The notes under the pieces are model-generated. The model was given only the letters and a program-made list of their open reading frames with translations. It was not told the DNA's origin and did no database searches. From Oscillospiraceae bacterium (lineage in GTDB: Bacteria > Bacillota > Clostridia > Oscillospirales > Ruminococcaceae), in NCBI GenBank assembly GCA_003531585.1, contig DQFX01000049.1, positions 1 to 53,883 of the forward strand: a stretch of 53,883 nt of DNA. Direction: 5' to 3'. The position numbers and the translations under genes were made by a program. How positions within the stretch are numbered: position 1 is the first letter of the stretch; each line of letters opens with the position of its first letter. Positions 8,373 through 16,436 of the stretch are shown here, in pieces.

Positions 8373-8405
8373 AAAAAACGGTCACAAGTCGTGACCGCTT
8401 TTTTA
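8373..8405. terminator. bidirectional terminator between gdhA and the LytTR gene
   Basis: CGGTCAC (8379-8385) pairs with GTGACCG (8391-8397) around a 5-nt loop. It is flanked by an A tract on one side and a T tract on the other, so it can terminate both converging transcripts. It adjoins the stop codon of the minus-strand gene. Confidence 0.85.
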
Positions 8406-9200
8406 TTTGTTTGAAAATAATTCAGTGAGCCGCTGTTTTATCTCGTTGTATCGCTTTACTGGAACAGGGAGCTCGCTGCCGTTTGACATTACGACGCAGT
8501 ACGGCTTCAAAAGTGTGATATGATCAAGATTTATCGCATAACATCTGTGTATGAGGACAAATCTCCCGCCGGCTTTTTCAACGAATGATGAAATGTTTAT
8601 CCTGGCGTTGATTATTCCGGAGAAGCAGCAAATCTGGCAGTTGCGACCGTCTGACGTAGCGTAAAGTATGTCGTTTCTTGGAATGAAACGGGTGCAGTCG
8701 TCGGTGTCCGTGATGATCATTCTGTCGGAAGAACAGTTCTGCTGGTTCAGCGCCGAACCAGCCGGGATCATCGCTGAATTAAACGCATTCCCGTAGACAG
8801 ACTCGGGCGTGCTGTCAGGCTTGGTTACGCCGATGTGCTTGAGCTTCAGCTCACCCAGCCCGGAAAGCTCCCATATGAACACGCAGTACTGCTTCATGTA
8901 TAGCATGTCGTCCGCGTCGGAAATCGGAGTGAGCGTATACTTTCCGATGACCGTGCAGGCGCTGCCGCAGTTCTGCGCAATAATGAACATTTTATCCGTC
9001 AGTCTGCTTTTGATAATGCCGCTGGTCGCAGTCGGCATGAAGCTGCATACCTCCTGCTGACCCTGAATAATATAATGGTTAAGGGCGTCAGTCAGGCTGA
9101 AGTCCTCGTATTTCAGCAGCAGAGTTGTATCCTGCTGCCAGAATTGCTCCAGTATCGCTTGTGTAAGGTCGATAGCAAGAGCGGTGTTTTCGCTGGTCAA
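8403..9200 (-). CDS. LytTR-type response regulator with an NTF2/SnoaL-like sensor domain
   Basis: A 265-residue transcription factor. Residues 160-262 match the LytTR DNA-binding domain, including the conserved IHRCYAINLDHI stretch (217-228). The N-terminal part (8-125) starts with a long helix (TQAILEQFWQQD) and resembles a SnoaL/NTF2-like fold rather than a receiver, so it may bind a small ligand; that part of the call is tentative. The start is TTG at 9200-9198, 11 nt after AAAGG. The gene is divergent from the contractile-injection operon, with back-to-back promoters about 110 bp apart. This makes it the best candidate for the operon's regulator, as inference. Confidence 0.75.
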   Translation of the reverse strand: MTSENTALAIDLTQAILEQFWQQDTTLLLKYEDFSLTDALNHYIIQGQQEVCSFMPTATSGIIKSRLTDKMFIIAQNCGSACTVIGKYTLTPISDADDMLYMKQYCVFIWELSGLGELKLKHIGVTKPDSTPESVYGNAFNSAMIPAGSALNQQNCSSDRMIITDTDDCTRFIPRNDILYATSDGRNCQICCFSGIINARINISSFVEKAGGRFVLIHRCYAINLDHITLLKPYCVVMSNGSELPVPVKRYNEIKQRLTELFSNK

Positions 9201-9312
9201 ATTTAGATCTGCCTTTCTTTAGTTGATACTGTCTGGTACGGATAACAGAAATCAAAAGAAAGAAAAGTAAAAATGATATGAAGCAGACAGCCAATCCGCT
9301 TCCCTTACATTG

Positions 9313-9342
9313 ATTATATCACATTGTCTATAGTTTTGTCAA
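9313..9342 (-). promoter_or_regulatory. promoter of the LytTR regulator gene
   Basis: On the minus strand: TTGACA (9342-9337), 18-bp spacer, TATAAT (9318-9313), a near-ideal promoter reading away from the injection-system operon. Confidence 0.85.
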
Positions 9343-9382
9343 GTACTTTCGGTATTTTCATATAGATTAGCACATATAAGCG

Positions 9383-9398
9383 TTGGCCCAAAGTGCCA
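9383..9398. promoter_or_regulatory. inverted repeat in the divergent control region
   Basis: TTGGC-N6-GCCAA, perfect 5-bp arms. It sits about 40 bp from the -35 of the LytTR gene and 52 bp upstream of the -35 of the injection-system operon. It is a candidate regulator-binding site. LytTR proteins usually bind direct repeats, so the binder may be another protein. Confidence 0.4.
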
Positions 9399-9450
9399 AG
9401 TAGTCTGACGATTTTTGGTTACGCATGGGAGGTCATTCGTGCGAAATATA

Positions 9451-9479
9451 TTGAAAACCCGGTTTTTTTCTGGTATAAT
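9451..9479 (+). promoter_or_regulatory. main promoter of the contractile injection operon
   Basis: TTGAAA (9451-9456), 17-bp spacer, TATAAT (9474-9479), with a TG extension just before the -10. The transcript would start near 9486. Beyond this I see only one weak internal candidate, at 13516-13544, and no terminator until 48628, so it may drive a 39-kb message. Confidence 0.8.
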
Positions 9480-9542
9480 ATGCACAAGTTTCATGAGCGT
9501 TGTGAATTTGCCTTTGATTAAAATGGCAGACCGGGGTGGAAA

Positions 9543-10685
9543 ATGGCAGGGTATACATACTCTAAAAAGAAAAAACAAGTCAGAACGGCAAAGAAACAAA
9601 GCATACAGGCGCGAAAAAACATCGAAACGGAATATGAGTTGCCTGCCGCAGCCCATGGATTAAAACACGTTGACCCGGTTTACATGCTGACAGACGGTTT
9701 CGCAAAGCGGTTTGACGCCGTAGGAACAGAACACTCCAGACAAATGGCGGGAAACAGCGAACAATTCCAGCGTACTGACGGAGAGAATTCCAGTACAGGC
9801 GGCGGTTTAGGTTCCAAAAAAGTTAATGGTCGGGAGCCGACCGTGGCTGCTGATTCGCGCCGTGAATCAGATGAATGCAATTTTGCAGACAAGTTTTCGT
9901 CGTATGCATTCCGTGGTGGGAAGCTTGCCAACGCAGTTATGGCGGGGCAGGGTCGTCAGGTGTTTACTGTCTGCCTTTCAAGGGCGCTTGGCAGGAGTTT
10001 TCACGGTTCTGAACGGCAGAAAAAACTACTCGGGAGCGCTAACGATTTTCACGTTGGAAACACTTCCGCGAGGGTCATGTTCAACCGCGACGCACAGTCT
10101 GCTGTAAGTCTCGTGACGGACGCGCTCCGTGGAAGCACAAGGATACTTGAGCTGTTTAGGAATCTTGCGAATGGCAGTGGTCAGAGGTCAGACGCACCGT
10201 TGGAAATGCGCAATATCGACACGCTGAAAATGGCGTTTCCGTTTTTGCAGACCGACGATGATAAGCGGCTTATACTGTCCTGCAAGAGCCGTCTGAAGGA
10301 GCTTGAGAACTCAAAAAATCCGAAATCTGAGAACGCAGCACGGCTTCTCAGGTCGGCAGTGATAAAGCATACCGCCGTGCTTCGCAGAAAAGAGGAGCAG
10401 CAGCGGAACTTCCTTACAAAGCTGAACGAGATCAACAGCAACGTGCGTGAAGCCGAAAAACTGTTCAGCTCCGACGGATTTGCTGAGCAGGCGCTCCGCG
10501 AGGCGGAGGAGCTCATGGAGGGAACTCCGCCCGATGACGATAAGCGCCGCAAAGCCTCATTCGAAGCCGCTTCGGCGGTCGCGGACTTCTTTTCAGGTCT
10601 GAGAGGAGACGAAAATGGAACAGCTCGGCAAAACGAAGCAAACCAGCCGGAAACCGGCGCACCAGAAAAAACCACAAAATCATAG
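9543..10685 (+). CDS. unassigned first protein of the injection operon
   Basis: A 380-residue protein I cannot name. It has a very basic N-terminus (KKKKQVRTAKKQ), a Ser/Gly-rich central part, and a helical charged segment at about 235-345 with predicted coiled-coil character (LREAEELMEG, ASAVADFFSG). No signal peptide or membrane segment. It is the promoter-proximal gene and overlaps the next gene by 71 nt in another frame. It could be an assembly, scaffold or DNA-binding accessory protein; position alone suggests a link to the CIS. The start has a GGGGTGG SD. Confidence 0.7.
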   Translation: MAGYTYSKKKKQVRTAKKQSIQARKNIETEYELPAAAHGLKHVDPVYMLTDGFAKRFDAVGTEHSRQMAGNSEQFQRTDGENSSTGGGLGSKKVNGREPTVAADSRRESDECNFADKFSSYAFRGGKLANAVMAGQGRQVFTVCLSRALGRSFHGSERQKKLLGSANDFHVGNTSARVMFNRDAQSAVSLVTDALRGSTRILELFRNLANGSGQRSDAPLEMRNIDTLKMAFPFLQTDDDKRLILSCKSRLKELENSKNPKSENAARLLRSAVIKHTAVLRRKEEQQRNFLTKLNEINSNVREAEKLFSSDGFAEQALREAEELMEGTPPDDDKRRKASFEAASAVADFFSGLRGDENGTARQNEANQPETGAPEKTTKS

Positions 10686-10989
10686 CCGCCAGGCTGTGTT
10701 TTGCCCGGAGATCCTGTCTGCGGCGGCCTCCGCGGCAGAGCATTCGCTGAGCGAATCTCTGCTGGGAGTGTCTCCCGAACAGCTTCTGAGCGCTGGAAAT
10801 CAGTTCCTGCTCAGACTTACGGGCCGCGAGTTCCAGGTTATCTCTAACCAGAAAATGCGTTTTTCTGAACAATCTCCGGAAAATGCATTCGAGCAGGTTC
10901 CGGCGGGTCTGGAGTTCCGACAGCCGGTATTTTCGGGTCAGCTTATCACGCCGACCAGCATAAATGATATCTCAGCAGGGAGCCAGTAA
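10615..10989 (+). CDS. small unassigned CIS-operon protein
   Basis: A 124-residue protein with no match I recognise. It is basic at the N-terminus (KQTSRKPAHQKKPQ), then amphipathic (AEHSLSESLLGVSPEQLLSAGNQFLL) and Gln/Ser-rich. The start lies inside the preceding gene but has a good SD (GAGGAGACGAAA). Its stop overlaps the next start as TAATG, which implies translational coupling. The unusual 71-nt overlap is retained with clear ribosome binding sites, so I consider both genes real. Confidence 0.65.
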   Translation: MEQLGKTKQTSRKPAHQKKPQNHSRQAVFCPEILSAAASAAEHSLSESLLGVSPEQLLSAGNQFLLRLTGREFQVISNQKMRFSEQSPENAFEQVPAGLEFRQPVFSGQLITPTSINDISAGSQ

Positions 10990-11375
10990 TGGATTATTCC
11001 GAAATTGTAAGAAGCGAGCTTTTGCAGCGAGGTCTGAATTTCATCGAGGAATACGGCGCGTTTCAGTTTACCATGAGCAGCGGACAGCGCCGGTGGCGCA
11101 CTCTGCTGAGCGCTGAAAATAACGCGCTGATTTGCTGTGCGCAGTTCCCGTGGATATCCGGAGGCTGCCTGAAAACGCTGAACCAGCTAAACGCTGAGGC
11201 CGCGCTCGGGTGCTTTCTGCTGACGGAAGGACGCGTTGTGTTTCGCTGCGGCGCAGAGGTCTTTGACCCGCTGACCGCCGGAGAAACCGCGATATCGCTT
11301 CTGCGGCTGAGCGGAAATACAGTCTGCCGATACTGGGAACGCGTAAGGTTCTGCGGAGGTACTGATGAGCTTTGA
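10989..11375 (+). CDS. YbjN / type III chaperone-like protein
   Basis: A 128-residue protein with the pattern of YbjN and type III secretion chaperone-like folds. It has an initial helix, a beta section (FQFTMSSGQRRWRTLL), then LKTLNQLNAEAALGCFLLTEGRVVFRC (about 61-87), which matches the family's LxxLNxxNxxxxxGxFxLxxxGxVxFR pattern. Such proteins chaperone secreted effectors in other systems. A second protein of the same pattern ends this operon (48172-48618). The gene overlaps the ATPase start by 11 nt. Function as an effector or assembly chaperone is inferred. Confidence 0.6.
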   Translation: MDYSEIVRSELLQRGLNFIEEYGAFQFTMSSGQRRWRTLLSAENNALICCAQFPWISGGCLKTLNQLNAEAALGCFLLTEGRVVFRCGAEVFDPLTAGETAISLLRLSGNTVCRYWERVRFCGGTDEL

Positions 11376-13509
11376 TTATTCCAGCGCGGGGAAACTCTTT
11401 GCAAGCCAGAACGAGCTTCTGGACTGCTTTGCGGACGTCCTCGATCTTCACATATATTACATCTACAAATATCACTACTGGGTCAGCCCGGAAAACAGCA
11501 TGCAGGGCATGCTCGGGGTTGTCGTTACCCGGGAGGAGTTCGAAAAGGGACTGCTCCGGGCTTCCGGCGGAACTGCATGGGAGAGCCTGAGCGACGATGA
11601 GACCTCCGAAATCGAAATGACCAGGGAGTACTTTTTCGGAAGGGTTCTTGCGACTCCGGACGACTGCGGATTCCCGGTTTTCGGAGTTGAAAACGCGTTC
11701 AGAACGGACAGATTCCGCTTCCTGACGGTGCTTACGCTGCTTTGCTGCGATGTGGAGCGCCGTTACGAGAAGCTGTTTGCATTCCTACAGGACGATATCT
11801 CGAAAAAGCTCCCGACAGCCGACACGATGATACGTCTGTGGGCGGAGCCGGGCAGGCGCATAGCGGATTACTACCGCTATTTTTCAGAGCAGGACGCGCT
11901 GATGAAGTACATCTGCGCCCCCGTGGAGGGTACCCTCTGCACCCGGCAGCTCCAGCTTTCTGAGCCAATTATCCGGTACCTTACAGGCGGGGAGTGCGCG
12001 TATCCCGTGTATTTTCCGCAGGAGGATCCCGGGCAGGCTTACATAATGGCGGAAATCGCGGAGCAGGCGGCGGCAGCGGCGGAGCGTTCGCTGAATGGCG
12101 CACCCGCAGTGATATGCCTGTGCGGTAAGCGAGGCAGCGGCAGGAAGTTCCTGATAAAGCACTGCGCACGGAGGTGCGGCGAGAGCGTTGCGTTCGTTCC
12201 GGCTGCGGAGCTTATCTCAGCGGAGGATACGGCGGAGGCGTTCCGGCGGGCGGTCTGCGAGGCTGCTCCGAGGGGGGCGGCGCTCTGCATTACCGATTTT
12301 GAGCAGTTTCTTGAGGAAGAAAACCGCGCGAAGCTGGCTGAACTCTCAGCGGAGCTTTCAGACAGCGGGCGCTTCTTCGGTACTCATATATTCATAACCA
12401 CGCAGCGGCGCTGGCAGACTGAAATTCCCGGCGCGGGCACGCTTCTGCTAACGCTGGAGATTCCTGATACCGACGAGGATCAGCGGCTCACACTGTGGCG
12501 GCACGCGCTGTCCGGTCTGGAGCTTTCCGAAAGCGTCGACCCGGCGGAGATGGCGGCGAAGTTCCGGTTTACCCCGGGACAGATAGCCGCGGCGGCGAAC
12601 CGTGCCAGGGAGCTTTCCCAAGGAGGAGTAACTCCGGAGCTGCTGCACGAATGCTGCTACGCTCAGGTGGTGGTAGGGCTGAATACGCTCGCCACGCCTA
12701 TAAAGACCGCTTATTCCTGGGAGGATCTTGTGCTCCCGGAGTCCGAGATAAAGCTGCTGAAAAGCGCGCTGACCCACGTGAAGTACCGCCATAAGGTCTA
12801 CACGGAGTGGGGATTCTCGAAAAAGGCAGCTTACGGCAGGGGACTGTCGGTGCTGTTTTCCGGGCCTCCCGGCACGGGAAAGACGATGGCGGCGCAGGTC
12901 ATAACGAATCAGCTTCACATGCAGCTTTTCAAGGTGCAGCTTTCTCAGATAGTCAGCAAGTACATCGGCGAGACCGAGAAGAATCTGCGGCGGGTTTTCA
13001 CCGAAGCAAAAAACGCAAACTGCGTGCTGTTCTTTGACGAGACCGACGCACTTTTCGGCAAGCGCTCCGAGGTCAAGGACTCCCACGACCGACATGCGAA
13101 CATAGAGACCGCGTATCTGCTCCAGCAGATGGAGGAATACGATGGCGTTGTGCTGATGGCGACGAATCTCCTTCAGAATATCGACGAGGCGTTCATGCGA
13201 AGGATAAGCTTTGTGGTCGCGTTTCCGTTTCCGGACGCCCCCACGCGGAAGCTGCTGTGGCGCAAAATGCTGGACGCGAAGGCTCCGACGGAGAACATCG
13301 ACTACGATTTCCTCGCTGAGAACTTCAAGATGGCTGGAGGAAATATCAAGAACTGCGTGATACATGCGGCGTTTCTTGCGGCTTCAGAGGGCTCTCCGAT
13401 AGGAATGCGCCATCTGCTGACCGGAATAGTCAACGAGCAGCGCAAGAACAACACAGTGGTGCTGCGCGAGGATCTTAAACAGTACGCCGACCTTGTTTTC
13501 GGCGAATGA
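11365..13509 (+). CDS. AAA+ ATPase of the contractile injection system (Afp15-like)
   Basis: A 714-residue ATPase with an N-terminal helical domain (1-240) and two AAA modules. The first is degenerate: GKRGSGRK (254-261) keeps a P-loop shape, but its Walker B reads ALCITDFEQF. The second is complete: GPPGTGKT (500-507), VLFFDETDALF (554-564), ATN sensor 1 (599-601) and MRRI arginine-finger region (611-614). This architecture matches the ATPases of extracellular CIS clusters (Afp15/Pvc15), required for particle assembly or maturation. Here it precedes the sheath rather than lying near the 3' end of the cluster. The start has CGGAGG upstream. Confidence 0.9.
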   Translation: MSFDYSSAGKLFASQNELLDCFADVLDLHIYYIYKYHYWVSPENSMQGMLGVVVTREEFEKGLLRASGGTAWESLSDDETSEIEMTREYFFGRVLATPDDCGFPVFGVENAFRTDRFRFLTVLTLLCCDVERRYEKLFAFLQDDISKKLPTADTMIRLWAEPGRRIADYYRYFSEQDALMKYICAPVEGTLCTRQLQLSEPIIRYLTGGECAYPVYFPQEDPGQAYIMAEIAEQAAAAAERSLNGAPAVICLCGKRGSGRKFLIKHCARRCGESVAFVPAAELISAEDTAEAFRRAVCEAAPRGAALCITDFEQFLEEENRAKLAELSAELSDSGRFFGTHIFITTQRRWQTEIPGAGTLLLTLEIPDTDEDQRLTLWRHALSGLELSESVDPAEMAAKFRFTPGQIAAAANRARELSQGGVTPELLHECCYAQVVVGLNTLATPIKTAYSWEDLVLPESEIKLLKSALTHVKYRHKVYTEWGFSKKAAYGRGLSVLFSGPPGTGKTMAAQVITNQLHMQLFKVQLSQIVSKYIGETEKNLRRVFTEAKNANCVLFFDETDALFGKRSEVKDSHDRHANIETAYLLQQMEEYDGVVLMATNLLQNIDEAFMRRISFVVAFPFPDAPTRKLLWRKMLDAKAPTENIDYDFLAENFKMAGGNIKNCVIHAAFLAASEGSPIGMRHLLTGIVNEQRKNNTVVLREDLKQYADLVFGE

Positions 13510-13652
13510 CACAGGTTAGTTTATCCGACAGGATCTACTATAAACGAAGATCTGCTGTCCGGCGGACTTCACCAAATTTATTTGAGAGGAGGCACTGATC
13601 TTCTTGCAGCCCGCGAAAGCCGGAAAGCTGGAATGGAGATCAGAAACAAGTT
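13510..13652 (+). promoter_or_regulatory. long leader before the sheath gene, with possible internal promoter and RNA structure
   Basis: The largest gap between structural genes (143 nt). It holds a weak promoter candidate, TTAGTT (13516-13521), 17 bp, TATAAA (13539-13544). It also holds a GTCC/GGAC hairpin near 13557-13567 and complementary GAAGATC (13546-13552) and GATCTTC (13597-13603) that enclose a strong AGGAGG (13587-13592). That SD is 60 nt from the sheath ATG, which itself has only GGAG at 14-nt spacing. The arrangement suggests post-transcriptional control of sheath synthesis, as inference. Confidence 0.4.
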
Positions 13653-13687
13653 ATGCCAGAGTATTTATCCCCAGGTGTGTATGTTGA
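13604..13687 (+). CDS. possible 27-codon leader ORF overlapping the sheath start
   Basis: TTG start 11 nt after a strong GAGAGGAGG. It reads 27 codons in a different frame and stops 35 nt inside the sheath gene. It could deliver ribosomes to the poorly preceded sheath ATG by termination-reinitiation. No conserved product is recognisable, and it may be fortuitous. Confidence 0.25.
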   Translation: MQPAKAGKLEWRSETSYARVFIPRCVC

Positions 13688-15434
13688 GGAATACGAGTCC
13701 GGCGCAGTTCCCATGGAAGGCGTTGGAACAAGCACGGCAGGCTTTGTAGGTCTTGCAGAGAAGGGCGACGTTATCGGAAAGCCGCAGCTTGTAACAAGCT
13801 TCAGCGACTATGTTCGCATTTTCGGCGGTTATCTTTCCGAGACGAAGTACGGCGACAAGAGATTCCTGCCGTATGCGGTCGAGCACTTTTTCATCAACGG
13901 AGGCTCCAGGGCTTTTGTTATGAGAGTCTGCCCGGATGACGCAAAGTGCGCTTCCACCAAGAGCGATTCCATACTGAGCTTCACCGCAAGGAATCCCGGC
14001 GAGTGGGGCAATCGTATCAAAGTGACCGTATCCCCTGTATCCCGCGTAAAGACGCAGGTCTACGAGGTCGAGGGAAACAGCGCGACTGTAAGAAGCGTTG
14101 ACGGTTTCAACATCGGCGACGTAGTCGAGTTTGCGGACGGCAAGACCTCCGTTTATAACCGCATCACCGCCATTGAGGAAAAGACGATCTCCTTTGAGAA
14201 TCCCGTCAGCCCCTCCATCATCGACAAGAACCTTGTACCCACGAAGTTCATCAAATCCAGCGAGATAGACGTTTCCGTAAAGTACGGCGACGTCAAGGAG
14301 GATTACCTGTTCGTATCCCTCAACACCGAATCCGCGGACTACATATGTTCCAGAATGTCCAGAAGCGAACTTGTGACCGTTGAGGTCTCCGCTAAGCCGG
14401 CGAAGCCCATGGTTCCCGAGGTAAAGGACAAGGACAAGAAGGACGCGGCTCCCGCAGCGGTTTCCTCAGCGGTTTCCGGAATCGTAGCTCCGTTTGACGC
14501 GGTAGGCGGCAAGGGCGACGCTATGATACTCCAGCTCATAGGCGGAACCGATGGCAATGCGGATTCCGTAGTGGCTTCCGACTACATCGGCAAGGACGGC
14601 GGCCCCGGCAGAAGAACAGGTATACAGGCGTTCATTGAGAACTCCGACGTAAGCATAATGTCCGTTCCGGGTATCACGATACCTGAGGTTCAGATGTCCC
14701 TTATCGCGCACTGCGAGAACATGAAGAGCCGCTTTGCAGTTCTCGACATGCCGAAGGACAGAAAGAAAACAGACGAGCTGCTTGAGTATCGCGACATGTT
14801 CGATTCAAGCTACGCTGCGTTCTATCATCCGTGGATTCAGATTTTCGACCCGCTTTCAAAGAAGAACGTGTTCGCGCCGCCTTCCGGCTCAGTGCTTGGC
14901 GTTTACGCGCGCACTGACAACACCGTCGGAGTCCACAAGGCTCCCGCAAACGAGGTCGTACGTTCCTGCACCGGACTTGCAAGCAGCTACAACACCGCCG
15001 AGCAGGATCTGCTCAACCCGAAGGGCGTGAACCTTATCCGCTCCTTCCCGGGCAGGGGTATCAGGATCTGGGGTGCGAGAACCGCTTCCTCCAACGCGAC
15101 ATGGAAGTACGTCAACGTACGCCGCCTGTTCATTTACCTTGAGGAATCCATTCGTGCAAACACCAACTGGGTAGTGTTCGAGCCGAACACCGAGGCTCTG
15201 TGGGGCAGAGTAAAGAGGACGGTGGAGATGTTCCTCGCAAGCACATGGAGAAGCGGAGCGCTGGCAGGCACTTCCCCCTCCGAGGCGTTCTTTGTTGATA
15301 TCGGCAGGAACACCATGACCCAGGACGACATCGACAACGGCAGACTGATCTGCGTTATCGGCGTAGCTCCCGTAAAGCCCGCTGAGTTCGTCGTATTCAG
15401 AATCGGTCAGTACACCAGCGAGAGCAATGGTTGA
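13653..15434 (+). CDS. contractile tail sheath protein
   Basis: A 593-residue sheath subunit of the gp18/Afp2-4 family, the contractile outer cylinder of the particle. The N-terminus MPEYLSPGVYVEE is the family hallmark, and the C-terminal third (AKRTVEMFL... through PAEFVVFRIGQ) carries the conserved sheath interlock domain. A Lys/Pro/Ala-rich linker (about 245-285) within the central variable domain marks a surface-exposed insertion. Only one sheath gene is present, whereas Afp/PVC clusters have three, so the sheath is probably homopolymeric. The ATG is fixed by homology because its SD is weak. Confidence 0.95.
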   Translation: MPEYLSPGVYVEEYESGAVPMEGVGTSTAGFVGLAEKGDVIGKPQLVTSFSDYVRIFGGYLSETKYGDKRFLPYAVEHFFINGGSRAFVMRVCPDDAKCASTKSDSILSFTARNPGEWGNRIKVTVSPVSRVKTQVYEVEGNSATVRSVDGFNIGDVVEFADGKTSVYNRITAIEEKTISFENPVSPSIIDKNLVPTKFIKSSEIDVSVKYGDVKEDYLFVSLNTESADYICSRMSRSELVTVEVSAKPAKPMVPEVKDKDKKDAAPAAVSSAVSGIVAPFDAVGGKGDAMILQLIGGTDGNADSVVASDYIGKDGGPGRRTGIQAFIENSDVSIMSVPGITIPEVQMSLIAHCENMKSRFAVLDMPKDRKKTDELLEYRDMFDSSYAAFYHPWIQIFDPLSKKNVFAPPSGSVLGVYARTDNTVGVHKAPANEVVRSCTGLASSYNTAEQDLLNPKGVNLIRSFPGRGIRIWGARTASSNATWKYVNVRRLFIYLEESIRANTNWVVFEPNTEALWGRVKRTVEMFLASTWRSGALAGTSPSEAFFVDIGRNTMTQDDIDNGRLICVIGVAPVKPAEFVVFRIGQYTSESNG

Positions 15435-15460
15435 TTTTTGTAGGAAAGGAATGAGAGTAA

Positions 15461-15949
15461 ATGCCGGAAATTAGATATCCGTTCAAGAATTTCAGATACA
15501 AGGTGGAGTTCAACGGCACCGAGGCTGCCGGCTTCAGCGAAGTATCTGGCGCAGACATCTCTGTTGACGTTATCGAGTACAGAGAGGGCAACGAAGTACG
15601 CACCACCCCCAGAAAGCTCGCAGGTCTGACGAAATACGGCAACATTACGCTGAAATGGGGCGTAGTAGGTTCGCTGGAGATGATGGAGTGGCTGCACACC
15701 GTGGCTTCCGACAACACCTCCGGTCCGACCGGTATCGAGCGCAAGACCATCACAATAAAGCTCCTGGACGACACCGGAGCAGAGGGCCCGAGCTGGGAGA
15801 TAATCAATGCATGGCCCACGCATTACACCGCGCCTGACCTCAACGGTCTCGGCGGCGAGGTAGCTATCGAGACTCTGGAGATATGCCACGAGGGCGTAAA
15901 CAGAATAGACGGCGGATCAATGGACTCCGCAACACCGTCTGAGAACTGA
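15461..15949 (+). CDS. inner tube protein 1 (gp19/Hcp-like)
   Basis: A 162-residue tube subunit. The N-terminal PFKNFRYKVEFNGTEAAGFSEVSG segment and the IKLLDDTGAEGPSWEIINAWP region match the T4 gp19/Afp1 family, which stacks as hexameric rings inside the sheath. It lies directly downstream of the sheath gene, as in phage and CIS clusters. The C-terminal tail (GGSMDSATPSEN) is polar. The SD is AAAGGA, 11 nt before ATG. A second, divergent tube protein follows two genes on; that one probably forms the tube base or initiator. Confidence 0.93.
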   Translation: MPEIRYPFKNFRYKVEFNGTEAAGFSEVSGADISVDVIEYREGNEVRTTPRKLAGLTKYGNITLKWGVVGSLEMMEWLHTVASDNTSGPTGIERKTITIKLLDDTGAEGPSWEIINAWPTHYTAPDLNGLGGEVAIETLEICHEGVNRIDGGSMDSATPSEN

Positions 15950-16041
15950 TAAACAGTAACTGAAAACAGAACCGCCGTCGGTTCTTCGGTGCGACCGTTG
16001 AGCCGATGGCGATATCTGGTTTTTTCAGGTCGGAGGAAAAA

Positions 16042-16407
16042 ATGAGCTTTCAGACAGAATTTGAATTTGAACTCCCCAGAGGGTATGTCGACCAGAACGG
16101 CGAGGTGCACAAGCGCGGCGTCATGAGGCTGGCGACTGCCGCTGATGAAATAATGCCGCTGAGGGACCCGCGCGTTCAGCAGAACCCGGGGTACCTGACG
16201 GTGATACTGCTTTCCCGCGTGGTAACGAAGCTGGGAACGTTGCAGGCGATAAACAACCGCGTAATCGAGAACCTGTTCACCATAGACATGGCGTATCTGC
16301 AGGATCTCTACCAGCGCATAAACATGCAGGAGGTACCGGCGTACAAGGTCGTCTGCCCACACTGCAATAAGGAATTCGACCTTCCGCTGGATTTTTTAGA
16401 AAAGTAG
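16042..16407 (+). CDS. tail assembly chaperone (G-type, zero frame)
   Basis: A 121-residue protein of the CIS/phage tail assembly chaperone type. The stretch FELPRGYVDQNGEVHKRGVM and the RDPRVQQNPGYL block are characteristic, and a CPHC knuckle (106-109) precedes the C-terminus. I place the start at 16042 because GGAGG lies 6 nt upstream; the ATG at 16006 has none. The gene ends in a slippery heptamer, with its stop codon two codons later. A minus-one shift would extend it into the following DUF6760-like frame (see 16392-16595). By analogy with phage G/GT proteins it would chaperone tube or tape-measure assembly. Confidence 0.85.
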   Translation: MSFQTEFEFELPRGYVDQNGEVHKRGVMRLATAADEIMPLRDPRVQQNPGYLTVILLSRVVTKLGTLQAINNRVIENLFTIDMAYLQDLYQRINMQEVPAYKVVCPHCNKEFDLPLDFLEK

Positions 16408-16436
16408 AGCTGTCGCTGTATCCCCAAGACAAGCTC
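16392..16436 (+). promoter_or_regulatory. -1 programmed ribosomal frameshift signal
   Basis: Slippery heptamer T TTT TTA (16392-16398) in the correct register with the chaperone's zero frame (GAT TTT TTA). An 8-nt spacer follows (16399-16406), then a stem-loop: GAGCTGTC (16407-16414) pairs with GAC-A-AGCTC (16428-16436) with one bulged A, 8 bp, 13-nt loop. The zero-frame stop is TAG at 16405-16407. All three canonical elements are present. Confidence 0.82.

Noticed and set aside
9415..9663. An open frame starting before the first operon gene
   Set aside because: Its start precedes the predicted transcription start at about 9486, and its frame conflicts with the longer gene at 9543.
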